Shown piece after piece: positions 36,001 through 46,789 of a DNA stretch of 64,000 nt (positions are counted from its first letter, which is position 1; every line of letters starts with the position of its first letter). The stretch covers positions 2,071,179 through 2,135,178 of the forward strand of contig VYZB01000016.1 of NCBI GenBank assembly GCA_013397455.1, written 5' to 3'. The notes under the pieces are model-generated. The model saw only the letters and a program-made list of their open reading frames with translations. It did not search any database and was not told where the DNA came from. Both the position numbers and the translations under genes were made by a program. The stretch is from Crotophaga sulcirostris (taxonomy: Eukaryota > Chordata > Aves > Cuculiformes > Crotophagidae).

Positions 36001-37267
36001 CACTTTGGACTTACAACAAGGCTTTTTAGGTAACTGATTGCACCAGCAAGGCTTCTCTAATAACAGGTTATTTACAACTCAACTATGCTAAAAAAGCCTA
36101 CAAGCCTCTTAATAAGTATCCACAACTATATTTATGTAACCATAACAAAACCTGCTTTGACTGTCAATAACATATCACAAAACAACACGAAAGCTCCAAA
36201 ATTATAATATCCAGAACTATTTAAAATTTTGGGGACAGGAACGAATCTCAGAAGGGCATAATTAAAAACAAATCACCGTGGTGAACAGCCACAAGAATGT
36301 AAATCACATTATTAGCGTAAGAATCAGAATGGTTTGGGCCAGAAGGGACCTTAAAGATAATCTTGTTCCAACCCACTGCCATGGGCAGGGGCACCTCCCA
36401 CCAGCCCAGGCTGCTCCAGGCCCCATCCAGCCTGGCCTTGGACACCTCCAGGGAGGGGGCACCCACAGCTTCCCTGGGCAACCTGTGCCAGGGCCTCACC
36501 GCCCTCAGTGTGAAGAATTTCTTCCTCATGTCTGATCTAAATCTTTCCCCTTCCAACTTAAAGCCATTCCCTCTCATCCTATCACTATTTGCCCTTGTAA
36601 AAAGTCCCTCCCCAGCTTTCCTGCAGGCCCCCTTCAGGTACTGAAAGGCCACTATGAGGTCTCTCCGGAGCCTCCTCTTCTCCAGGCTGACCAACCCCAG
36701 CTCTCTCAGCCTGTGCTCACAGCAGAGGTGCCCCAGCCCTCTGGAAGGAACACTTTTAACCTAGCTTTCCCACAGCTCAGAACCTCAGAGCCCCACCGAT
36801 GCACACCCTAACGCAGGCACTGCCGCCCTGGCCACGCGCGGGAAACCCCGCACACCGCGCCCCGCTCCTCCGAGAGCCGAAGCAGGCCCTGCGCAGGCGG
36901 GCGGGCACCGGGCTCGTTCTGACGCGCAGGGGTGAGCCCGGCGGGCCGGGGCGGGAGGGCGCGTGCGCTGCAGCCAGCGCCATTGAAGGCTCCTCGCCCC
37001 GCACAAGCAGGGCCACGCCTAAGGGACTCGCTTTAAGCCAACACACAGAGCCGCCGCCAGCCCCGCAGCAGAAGGAGCACCGAGCGAGCGGCACTGCCCT
37101 GCCCGGTCCCCCGCCGGGGCACCTGTCTCCGCCGCCTTCCTAAACGCCCAGGTGTTGATGACTACAGGCAGGGCGGCGGCCGAGGCAGCGCCCGCCAGCT
37201 GCAACGCGCCGAGCAGGAGGGGCGCGACCATCATCCACCTCCAACCCCCGCCGCGTCCCGCCGCCAT
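23986..37267 (-). CDS. AGA: AGA, aspartylglucosaminidase (N4-(beta-N-acetylglucosaminyl)-L-asparaginase), complete, nine exons
   Basis: This lysosomal N-terminal-nucleophile hydrolase cleaves the GlcNAc-Asn bond in the last steps of glycoprotein breakdown; loss in humans causes aspartylglucosaminuria (established). The nine exons join in frame to 1059 bases, or 352 residues; human AGA has 346. Order: signal peptide (about residues 1-29, hydrophobic [19 protein letters not shown]), alpha chain, autoproteolysis site Asp211|Thr212, beta chain. Thr212 becomes the N-terminal nucleophile. GTSTNG, GRVGDSP (Arg240, Asp243) and AAATG (Thr263, Gly264) match the human active-site residues with a constant offset of six. 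Cysteines at 67, 70, 75, 169, 185, 292, 312, 323 and 351 match the human pattern, including the position of the Finnish C163S mutation (here Cys169, intact). The chosen ATG (37265-37267) sits in a good Kozak context in a CpG island. No break or odd residue suggests loss of function. Confidence 0.97.
24893..25026 (-). CDS. AGA: AGA exon 8
   Basis: The acceptor is a run of T ending in CAG and the donor is GTATGT. It encodes [20 protein letters not shown] and then [14 protein letters not shown]. Cys292 and Cys312 pair by homology with human Cys286-Cys306. The NTT sequon at Asn314 corresponds to human glycosylated Asn308. Confidence 0.96.
25640..26228 (+). mobile_element. CR1 LINE, ORF2 C-terminal part, internally deleted, in AGA intron 7
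   Basis: Sense-strand translation shows the end of RT, with [19 protein letters not shown] and [12 protein letters not shown] segments. It then jumps to a LEYC segment, [57 protein letters not shown] and [18 protein letters not shown]. About 100 bases of the usual sequence between the Ala-rich segment and LEYC are missing, and the 3' end stops short of the octamer repeats. It is antisense to AGA. Confidence 0.93.
27331..27438 (-). CDS. AGA: AGA exon 7, substrate-binding residues
   Basis: The acceptor CACTACAG precedes 27438 on the minus strand and the donor GTTTGT begins at 27330. It encodes [16 protein letters not shown] with Arg240 and Asp243 (human Arg234/Asp237, which bind the substrate alpha-carboxyl and amino groups). 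It also encodes AAATGDGD with Thr263/Gly264 (the human Thr257/Gly258 oxyanion hole). All are conserved. Confidence 0.96.
28210..28285 (-). CDS. AGA: AGA exon 6
   Basis: The acceptor AATTTCAG precedes 28285 on the minus strand and the donor GTTAGT begins at 28209. This 76-base exon encodes [20 protein letters not shown] and the following VHKIPG. It includes the GTSTNG strand whose Thr is an active-site residue in human AGA. Confidence 0.95.
29884..29998 (-). CDS. AGA: AGA exon 5, holds the autoproteolysis site and catalytic Thr
   Basis: The acceptor TATATACAG flanks 29998 and the donor GTAACA begins at 29883. It encodes the variable alpha-chain tail ([10 protein letters not shown] and a Glu-rich stretch) followed by HNHDTI. 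Cleavage between Asp211 and Thr212 creates the beta-chain N-terminal nucleophile (family knowledge). Human has GHDT here, so the two residues around the bond are conserved. An NIS sequon at Asn201 falls in the variable tail. Confidence 0.96.
30883..30995 (-). CDS. AGA: AGA exon 4
   Basis: The acceptor is a T-rich tract ending TTTTTCAG and the donor is GTACAG. It encodes residues up to QSCQPNYWK. Cys169, equivalent to the human residue mutated in the Finnish aspartylglucosaminuria allele, is present. An NQS sequon at Asn166 has no counterpart in human AGA (NARNC-type context). The exon ends on a codon boundary. Confidence 0.96.
32758..33295 (-). mobile_element. CR1 LINE 3' end in AGA intron 3
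   Basis: Plus-strand ATAGAATCATTATGGTTGGA at 32758 is the antisense CR1 3' terminus. The minus strand further in encodes [20 protein letters not shown] and [20 protein letters not shown], the CR1 ORF2 C-terminal region. There are several substitutions and small gaps relative to the copy at 36319-36743, so it is older. Same strand as AGA. Confidence 0.92.
33970..34082 (-). CDS. AGA: AGA exon 3
   Basis: The acceptor GTTTCCAG precedes 34082 on the minus strand and the donor GTAATT begins at 33969. It encodes [20 protein letters not shown] and [16 protein letters not shown], the helical part of the alpha chain. The phase matches both neighbours. Confidence 0.96.
34737..34890 (-). CDS. AGA: AGA exon 2
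   Basis: The acceptor TTGGTTACAG flanks 34890 and the donor GTAAGA begins at 34736. It encodes the Cys-rich loop with cysteines 67, 70 and 75 and the stretch [20 protein letters not shown]. This is among the most conserved parts of the family and lies close to the active site (family knowledge). It starts one base into a codon and ends two bases into one. Confidence 0.96.
36319..36743 (-). mobile_element. CR1 LINE 3' end in AGA intron 1, next to the CpG island
   Basis: On the plus strand it starts AGAATCAGAATGGTTTGGGC and continues as an antisense CR1 through CCACTGCCATGGGCAGGGGC and CTCATCCTATCACTATTTGC to the ORF2 segment. The minus strand carries a long open stretch ([20 protein letters not shown], then [20 protein letters not shown]), so this copy is relatively young. 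It is 5'-truncated and on the same strand as AGA. Confidence 0.94.
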
Positions 37268-37445
37268 CGCCGCCCGCCTCGGCCCCCCGCGGCACCGCCC
37301 ACGCACTGGGCGGCCGCGCACGCGCAGGGGGCTCGGAGCGGTGCGGCCGTAGGGAAGGGGGAAATGGGAGACAGCTGAGGGGCGGTGCGTGCGCTCGGCC
37401 TCCGTCCCGCCCCGGCTGCTGGCGGCGTCTGGGGGGGGAGTGTGT
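36780..37445 (-). promoter_or_regulatory. CpG-island promoter of AGA
   Basis: This is by far the most GC- and CpG-rich stretch in the window, with an abrupt change from about 35-40 percent GC on both sides. It spans AGA exon 1 and both its flanks and contains several GGGCGG-like boxes (for example near 37306). No TATA box was seen just upstream of the start codon. This fits a housekeeping lysosomal gene promoter. The transcription start cannot be placed exactly. Confidence 0.85.
37123..37267 (-). CDS. AGA: AGA exon 1 coding part: signal peptide and start of alpha chain
   Basis: ATG at 37265-37267 lies in GCGGCGATGG. The encoded [13 protein letters not shown] leader is longer than the human one. 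A second in-frame Met at residue 12 could also serve as a start and would still leave a hydrophobic core. Mature sequence begins near LPVVINTW. The human glycosylation sequon at Asn38 (FKNAT) is absent, because this protein reads FRKAAET. The donor is G|GTGCCC, a weak match beyond GT, but it gives exact frame continuity with exon 2. Confidence 0.93.
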
Positions 37446-37499
37446 TTGTGGTAAGAAAAGGCCTAAACGCCTGCCAGTAATGGCCAAGGTCCAGGACGG

Positions 37500-37900
37500 A
37501 TTGAGATGGGTCCAGAGGAGGCTCCGAAGATGCTCAGAGGGCTGGAGAGAGCTGAGAGAGCTGGGGTTGTTCCGCCTGGAGGAGGGAAGGCTCCGGGGGG
37601 ACCTTAGGACTTTTTACAAGGGCGTGTCGTGATAGGATAAGGGGGAATGGCTTTAAACTGGAAGGGGGAAGATTTGGATTAGACATTGGGAAGAAATTCT
37701 TCACGCTGAGGGTGGTGAGGCCCTGGCACAGGGTGCCCAGGGAAGCTGTGGGTGCCCCCTCCCTGGAGATGTTCAAGGCCAGGCTGGATGGGGCCTGGAG
37801 CAGCCTGGGCTGGTGGGAGGTGTCCCTGCCCATGGCAGTGGGTTTGGAACAAGATGATCTTCAAGGTTGCTTCTAACCCAAACCAATCTATGATTCTGTC
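37500..37900 (+). mobile_element. CR1 LINE 3' end upstream of AGA, inverted relative to the intron 1 copy
   Basis: Sense CR1 from GGGTCCAGAGGAGGCTCCGA (37508) through the ORF2 C-terminus and 3' UTR to the terminal repeat TCTATGATTCTGTCTGTCT near 37888-37906. Two internal deletions remove the GLEHL/EDRL segment and the AFQYLKG segment. It lies about 240 bases upstream of the AGA start codon and points away from it. It matches the 36319-36743 copy closely in reverse complement. Confidence 0.93.
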
Positions 37901-40900
37901 TGTCTATATGTGTGTGACAGCCAGCCTCCTTGTGTAGAGGTCACGATCCCTCAGTGAAATCACCAGTGGTGCCCGGGCTGTGTGGTGGCTAACAGCAGAG
38001 GCCCAGAGCTAGCCAGACCCTGCCTATGGACTGTGGGAACACAGGGTACAGAACGTTCAAAACCCATCTCTGTGTATGCTTCTGGGATTCACGTGCAGCA
38101 TCTTTATGTGTCGCTTTGTTAACATCTCTGTTTTTGTCAAAAGTGTCTTAATGGCACAGAGACATTTTTGTGAAGTGTGCATTTTGGGATGTGCTGTAGC
38201 GAGCAACTTATGGAAGTGTTTGTAAAACACATTGCTTAATCGAAACCACAAAACATGTAACAAGTATTAATCCTGCCCCTGCCATTCAAACTTCTCATTA
38301 TAAACCATTAGCAATGGTTTAAAACCATTCAACATGTTGCCATAGTAATCTGTTTCCCGGTCTGTAGGCTCACCTGCTGCCAGAGAAATGCACAGTGCTG
38401 GGTCAGGACTGATGACATTCAACAGTTGCTGATCATCACCCAGCTGCTATTTCTGAACAACATGAAAAAAGCTGCTTCTGCTTCTACCAGAGGAAGTGGA
38501 TATAAAATATGCTTTTTTTAACTTTTTTTTTTTACTTTTTCAGCTCATTCTCATTACTCCTCTTCAATATATGATGAGCCAAACTCAATTACACTTTACC
38601 AGTAATGTTGCTGGTCTTCTATTATTTGTAGTAAGAGGAGAAACTTGGACCTCACATGTGACAACCTCTAGCTTGTAGGCATGCATAAATTGTAAGTGTA
38701 CCCAAGCTGGGTTAAAAAGCCTGAAGCAATATTATTTTTATTATAACAAAATGATCCATAGGCTCTAGAATTAAATGGTTCTCACAAAAGAAATGTATTA
38801 TCCTTTATTACAGAAGTCACAAAATAGTAATACATTCTTGGGTTTGACTTCAGTAGTAGCAGGGCCTTTGTTTCAGCCAGTTCCTAGGAGCAAAACTACA
38901 AGTAGCCTAGAGAAACATTTACTCAGGTACATGCTGTTAGCTGGTTTATTTCAGAATATTATTGTTCTTACTTCTGTTGTGTATTTCTGTGTAAGGCTGT
39001 TAGTGAAGACAAAAGGACCAAAATAAAGATCCGGATGAATGTTAGCTGAAGGAAAACAGAAGAAAATATTTTCAGGAAAGTAATTTAGTAACACATGAAA
39101 AGGAAAATATAATCAAATGTGTTCCTAAAATTGATACATTAACAGTATTTTTCAAATATTGTTTTCTTTTAGCTAGATAAAATAGATAATTACGAAAGAA
39201 AAATATTTTGATATGGATGTTATTCAAATAAAACTATTGACTGTTATGGTTGTGTCTGCAGGATGAGCCGGTAGAGGATATTTTGTAGGACTTAAAATGA
39301 CATCACATTATACTTTGAGACCCATGTGGAAACTCAGTTGGTTTGATTTCTGTGGTATGCTTTCTAACTGTCATGACTTCCTGCTAGAAATAAATGCAAC
39401 AATGAATCCATGCTTTACTGTATACACTGTTGTTTATTATCATATATTTTCATGCTAAGTGTGAAAAAACACACAAAGCAAACACTGCTTTCGGATACAG
39501 TGTGCAAAATCAACAGCAAGGTCAATAAAATTCTGGTTTTACATGCTAAAAGCTGGGAAGAATTTGAGCAGTATCTTTACAAGATGATTCTGCAAGTTGG
39601 TTCTGCTACATCCATCTGAGTTCTTGATTTGCCTTTTGTCTCTGATAGGAAGTATTTTAAAATTGTTCTTTGAATTTAATACTTGCTTGTATTTCATTAA
39701 AATTAGCTGTTTTTCTATATCAGTTCTTCCTACATCAACAGTGAAAATGCACCTTAATCTGTTTGTCCCTCAATACTTACTGTTATCTTAGAGACTGTAG
39801 CTAAAATAAACGGTGATACTGGTAGACTTTTATCTCTGCAGCTAAAAAGCAAATCAATGTTTTCACAAACAGAATTTTTCTTCAAATGCACAATATTGAA
39901 AGAATATTCTAGAGAAAGACGTGTATGGGCAAGGGATTACTGAGAGGATCTACAGCAGACAACACTGTGAATGGCACTGAGTAATTAATGAAAAACGCAG
40001 GAGGAAATTCACCTCTTTCCCTGAGAGTGTCTGTTCCTACAGTGGCCAGATTCTGACCTCAATTATATCTGTGTGACCTTATCTAGCACCAGCTGTTCAA
40101 AAATGCATGACTAGCTCCTTTTCGCTGCCTCAAAATTTTCCACAAGTATGCTTTGAAATCTAATCAAGTATTGTACTTGTATCTGTAATTTGTTTACCTT
40201 TTCTCTTGATTTTACTTACACTTTCTAATAGTAACATACGTAAACACATGAAAAACAAATCTGAGAATAATTTTCTTAATAAAAATAATCAACTGATTAG
40301 CATTTGCTGTGGAAACTTGTGTGATTTTTTTTTTATCTAGGCTTTTGAATCCATCGTGCTTCTAATTAAAAAAACATTTTTAAATGACTCAGTGTTATGG
40401 TTTTCTCATTTGAGTAGATTTGTGGAAGCTCTATACTCTCAGTTTTTAGAATTCTGTTATTTTTTTTTTACTCTTTCAATCTCTTTCATGACTTCTTACA
40501 ATGCATATGTTCACTCATTCACTGAATGACACTGGGAAGAATGAAAAGATGTATTGCTGGTGAATGTCCCCATGATCTACCTCTTAAATCTTCTAAGAAA
40601 GTCCCTTCTTACACTTGAGAAGGGCATAAACATTTTCAAAGCAACTTAATTATCCTCACCTCAATCCTCCATAAAACACAGAATCAGTGTGAAGTAAATT
40701 TTTTGTGTGTTACGTGTTCTATTTTACTTGTACTGTAAGGTCACTTGGGTATGGGTTGTAATTTTATTTCAAGTTTGTACAACCTATAGCACCAGTGTAT
40801 CCTAGCTTAGCACTCCTTGATCCTTGGCAATACGTTGATGACCATTAATATTTATAATGAGAAAAAGTACAGATGCTAATTATAATAACCAAGCAGTTAT

Positions 40901-43900
40901 CAATAATAATAATATAGGCATATTTCCACTATTATATTTGCTGCTGTTGCTACTTTTTTTAGATCAGATTGCTAAGTTACTTACTTTGTTACTTTGTAAC
41001 CTTAAAATAATTATTAAGTGTCATATAATAATGCGTTCTTACAGTATTATTTTGGCCTGTTTTAGCATTCTGTCTCAAAACAAGTTGTGTGTAATATATT
41101 TCCTACTCATAATTGCTGTATTGGTCCACTGCAGTAATAAAGTTGTCATATGCAACATGTAATAGACCACTTTACATTGTTGGAACTGCTTTTTTTATTA
41201 CAACTCCTTGTACCTTATGTTGTCTTCATAAACGTGATCCATGGCAATAATAAAGTTGTTGCACAAATACAACCAGTTACTGTTTGCTCCCCCCACATAT
41301 GAAAGTTATCTTGACATTGTTAAATGAGTGTACTTGAAGTTTTCAATGTTGAAAGGAAGGTAACCAGAGACTTGTATTATACAAATATGATTTTAGAAAT
41401 ATTGTGACTTACAGTGACTACAGCTGTTTCGTGTGGTTTGTGTATGCCTACTGACACTTTTAATCATGATCCTCACTGAGTTATGATTATCTAAGACTAG
41501 AGGGCATATGGACACATGCAGCACTGTGATGTTTTCATGGTTACAACACCCCAAAGCAATAAATAGTGGCTTTGGGAGGTAATTTACAATGTGTAAACCC
41601 CGACTTCGAAAAGAAAATTGTGTCATATCTGTGTGTAGTGCTCTGCCCAAGTTATTTTCTCTGTAGTGTTTGTTAGGACAGATGAATGCCATTCTGTGTT
41701 TTTCCATGTATGTGCAAACCAAGCCCCTTGTTTTATACTGACTTCTGTGTCTTGCACTCAAGTTCATCCACATAAAGCTTGCTGAGGTATCATAGCCCCA
41801 TGGTGTTCAGTGTGGAGGTGTTTGAAAAACTTTGAAGTCAGATTTTAAGAACAGGGCTGAGAAGTGGTAAAGAGCTAGCTCCTACTCCATGATACTTGAA
41901 CTGGAGGTATCCACAGCTCTGCAGTGTTTCTGAACCACTGAAGAAATGTACAAATCAGGTCAAAGTCATTTTGAGAATCTTTTTCAGCAACGTACCAACC
42001 ATTCAATTACTGTCCTTTGCAAGTTCCACTGGACTCTGATACCGACCTCAGGGGTTATTAAGTGGGAAATACATCTTTTTGGCTTCAGACTGACAAACTA
42101 GAATCTCAAACAAAAACCCTCTTGACAACATTTTACCAGCTGGATTTTAAGTTGAAATGGCTGAGCTACAAAGCACAGAAATGCGAAGTTATGAGCTACC
42201 ACTACATTTTCAAGTTTATTTTTGTGCCAGAAATTGACCTTCTGTACTGATTAAATCATAGGATAGTATGTCTAGAAACAGGAGAGCAAGCCAATGGTTC
42301 AGCAGCAGGTGTGAGTCTGAATTTATTTACTTTGCAAGGATTTAGTCTGATTATTTGAGTATAATAATCTCGATCTTTCCTGGTCACACCAGTCTAACAC
42401 TACAGAATGCAAAGGAGACTGTATAATTTTGCTTCAGATTTTGTGTATTTTCATTCTATAAAAATGTTTCTCAAGTTCTAGAAGTTTTGCTTGAGAGAAA
42501 GGAATTGAATTATATATTTACTGTCATCTTTGATATTCACTGCTTTTGGAATAATGTTATGAGTTAGACTTATCACATATGCTAGATAAATCTCAATAAA
42601 ATATATCTCTTCCTATGTTTTCTTCTCTCCAGGGCTGTGTTTTTACAAATTAAGGGAGCCTCAGGTAAGAAGGTTAGATATGTGTGCCTTTTCTCTCAAA
42701 CGACCACCTAAATTAGCTAGTTGTGTCCTTACATGGCACAGAACTCCAGGCAATTGCTTTATAGCTGAACTAGTTCTGCTGATGAGGGAGTAGTCATTTA
42801 CCAAATACTTCTCCAATGCTCAGATGGGACCGATGATCCAATGGGTATTCACAGCAGTAAGGCTCTGAAAGGTCAGTTTCACTATTATTTTTTCACAATC
42901 TGAATTCATATTTATGCTACAAAAGCAATGTAGCCTCTCCATTCAATGTGACTCTAAAACCTAAGTCTTCCATAAAACCATTCATATATACCTTTTCATA
43001 AAAAACATTTTCTAAAATATTGAACAAAAGCATCACTGAGCTAAAATTGCTAAAATTGGTCAAGTCCAGTGTCTTTACTGTCTGTTTATTTTCCCAGTAA
43101 CCTTCTAGCTACTCTTTATTTATAAGCAAATTTAGATTGACTACAAAACTGGAAATTTGAAAATCTTGTCAATCACTGTAACAATAACGTTGCTTAGGGT
43201 TTACTTAAAGGAGCTGCAATACTTGATGAAAAACTGGATAACGTTATCCTGGAACTATGGTGTTAATGTGCAAACCTCTATCCAAACATGTTTTGAGCTG
43301 CTCTGTTAACATGCCTTTGTTGCAACTCGATAAAAATTATTAAGCTTCTAAACAGAAAGAAAGCTTTTTTGGATGTGGGTGTAAAGAGAATCTACCAGAG
43401 TTTTCACTTATAATGCATATACATATAAACACTACACATTTCTTATTGGAAGGAACTGTGTTAACAGCTTTCCCCCTATTTATCCAAACATATTTGATGT
43501 ATTATATATTCTACCATGTGTTCTTTATGTTCATAGATATTAAGGACAGCTGGGTAGCTTGAGGGATATCTGTTGAGCTATAGTATGGATAACCATATGG
43601 TAACTGGTGCTAGCTGATTATGTTTCAGCTGGAGATTCAAATTCATAATCACAAGCAATACAAATATAGGGGTGTCTCTTACACTACTGAAATTACTTGA
43701 TTAGCTTGTTTTCATGAAATCTGTTTTAAGACTAATAGATGGTGTACTGCTGCTTGGATTAACCCTTGTACTGACAATTCACTCACCAGAAAACACCCAG
43801 GACTTGCACGTTTATATTGCTTCACATAATAGGACTAATTTATCATATCTGACTCCCCTGTAAGCAGAATTACAAGACATGTAGAGTGAAAAAAACATAG

Positions 43901-46780
43901 TTTATTTTTACAAATTTATATTTAGAGGGAGTACCATATGAAATTTCAAATAGATGATAGTTTCGAGTATAGTCATGGAACTAGCCTAGATCCTCAAAAC
44001 TGTTTAAACTGACTCATGCTCAGGTTCTCAAATGACCAACCATGTGGAAATACAGATACAATAGGAGGTGGGAACCCAGAGTCCTTTGCAAATGGCTATG
44101 GTCTATGGCTAGTTTCTGAACAAGTGACTTAAATCTGACTTACATCTGACTTTAAGATGAACAGCCTGAAATTAAATCTAGATCTGTCTGGACACACTGA
44201 CTCTAGGTCTGCATCTTCTGCTTTTGAAAGATGTGCAAAACAACCTGCAACCCATGCCTCTTTCATGTCAATAAAAAGACCATGTAAGAGAACTCTCTCC
44301 TGGCATCCACCAGTACCTGCACAGCTACAGAGTATCTCTAGGGAAGACAAATAAAATCTTGAAATTTAGTTTGACCGTGAGAGTCACTAAGGGAGGGCAG
44401 CTCACATTAGAGAAGACACAGAGAATGAGCAGAACTGTATAGAATGAGACACGAATGACTGAAGTCCTGCTTTTTAAGAGCCTATTATTTTTCATTTCTA
44501 CCTACCAAAGTAATCTTAAATGAACTTCTTTGAAATATTTTTTTTCTTTACTATTGCGCATAACTTTCTTTTTTATGTATGTTTTAAACAATATGATCTC
44601 AGTGAATAAAAATGTGTCTAATAATCTTTGGAATACTGTTACAGAATTACATGCATTGCTATTGAAATAATGATGATGGTGATAATAATAGAGCATAACT
44701 ACTTGAACCCCACAAAAAAAAACCCCACATATGACAACCAAAATGTTTTTGAAATCGTACCCCTTTCATGCACTTTTGTCAAACAACAAATTGTTGGGAA
44801 TACAGCAGCAGAGAGGAGGAACAAGGAATCCTGAGGAGTTACCCTTGCCCTGTGCTCTAACACATTGAACAACTTGTGGCTGATTTCTCCACATATTTGA
44901 TTTTGTTAATTTCTCAGATTGTAAGACTTTCCCATAAACAGTGAACTTGAAGCTTTGACTTATCTGTAAGCGACATTTTATTTAAAGAAATTTTATCCAA
45001 AAGGCTTATCCCAGCAAATATTATTTCAGATGAAACTACTTACGTACTTTGAGACAAAATACTTATTATTTGTTTAGAAATCTTTTAGAACATTTGTTAA
45101 TTTCAATAATCCTTGAATTGGAAATAAAATCATGGCCTGGTAATATACCACCTGGGAGCTTCTGTAATCAGTAAAGCCATTCTGGGACAAAGATGGTTGC
45201 TGTCATTTGAGCTATGACTGAAACACTGCCATTACTCTTCTCTAACTCGATTTCTAAAATTGGGTATTATGTTTTATTAATTGCTCTTATCGGAGTTTGC
45301 ACTGATCAAACATGCGTTCTAATAGTGCATAATTTCCTATCTGATGTACGAATTGTGTTTACTATACGTAAAAAAGTATACAGAATCAGGGGCTGTGTTA
45401 TTTTCTAATATCAAAAACACCATCCAATGCTTTGTTAAAAATGGCTCCACAAATGTACAATAGTGATAGGCCATTCTTTCAGGTACTTACAATGTTTAAT
45501 CGCCTCGGCAGTCTCAGCTTTCTTTCTTGTAATGTTTGTATTCAAAGTTAAAGTGTTTCTATTTCTATCACTAAATTTTTTTTGTCATTTCCCCATAGTT
45601 TTGTGTGTACTGCTATACTGTCACTAAAGTCTAGAATATTAATCAGGTATTAAATAGATCAGATAATATTTAATGAGTAAGTCTGTAGTTTTAAAAGTTT
45701 GGCACTTTTTTTGTGGAATTTATTATTTGTTCTTTAAAAGATATTCCAACAGACGCATTGTGTTTGATTAGTATTTACTCCTAGAACTATACAAGCATTA
45801 GTTAGAAGCAATGCTTCTGCTTCCATTCATTAACTTTGCACATATTTGTCTTTGAAGTAGTAAATATAGACTCCTGCTAGGCTACTGACAGTATGAAATT
45901 ATGATTCTATCTACAGTCTATAAGAAAGCAGATGAAAAAGTGTGTTATTTCAGTGTCTCCCTCATAAAAACAGGTTTCAGTCAAGAAGAAAAACAGATTA
46001 CAAATCAATCCATGTAATAAACATAATACCCAGAAGCTGAAAAATATATCTAAAAGATATAATAAAATTCCCTTGAAAATTAGATGAGACATGGAACTTC
46101 CTCTCCATTCCACATTGTAAGATACTTGTGTGGACTTTGAAGCTGCATTTTTCATTGTTTAACTTGTAAAATATAAGTAATGTGTGGTTCTATACACTGT
46201 ATATATTTGGGTGCATTCTGGGTATTTTATACTAACGAGAATGAACCCAGCACAGGAAGTATATAGCTGAGAATGACCCTTGATTAGCAAATGACATAAC
46301 TGCATTTGGCTGTATTGTCCACTGCTTTTCTAGAGGGCAGTAGAGATATAAATGTAATGTAAAAGTATGTGCATGCAAGCAAACAGATTTTGAAGCCAAA
46401 AAATTGGAAATTGTTGTTTAACACCTCATTGCACCGTAATGCTTGTATGTATCCACTTAAAATAAAGGATGTCACTGCAAGAAACTTAGTCTGTTTCCAG
46501 CTGCTAGTGAAGCATGCTTTACTTTTTACTACTCCACAAATGTGAAATCCTGATTACAAACTCACCAATAATAGAAAAAAATCTGGTCTGACATATATGC
46601 CATGAATAATTTGCACTTGTTTCATGTTTATTAGGTTGTATTTTTGTACAGATGTATCCTTATATATAGACACACTCACAGAATACACCAACAGCTATAG
46701 CATTGAATTAGTCTCTCTCTGTAAGGATCCAGAATTTTCCAAACAGACAATCTCTGTCATATAATTCATTTTGTCATCTT
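37901..46780. other. Start of gene desert upstream of AGA; nothing recognised
   Basis: No exon-like series, transposon end or RNA gene seen. A small perfect inverted repeat (TAAACCATT/AATGGTTTA) lies at 38301-38321. Two similar AATAAAGTTGT stretches lie near 41134 and 41250. Confidence 0.65.
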
Positions 46781-46789
46781 TTGCTTAGG

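Noticed and set aside
36248..36694. 148-codon minus-strand frame as a host gene
   Set aside because: It is the C-terminal part of CR1 ORF2, listed as a mobile element.
36799..37352. Several Pro/Arg/Ala-rich frames on both strands
   Set aside because: They are by-products of the CpG island. Only the frame that joins exon 2 of AGA is supported.
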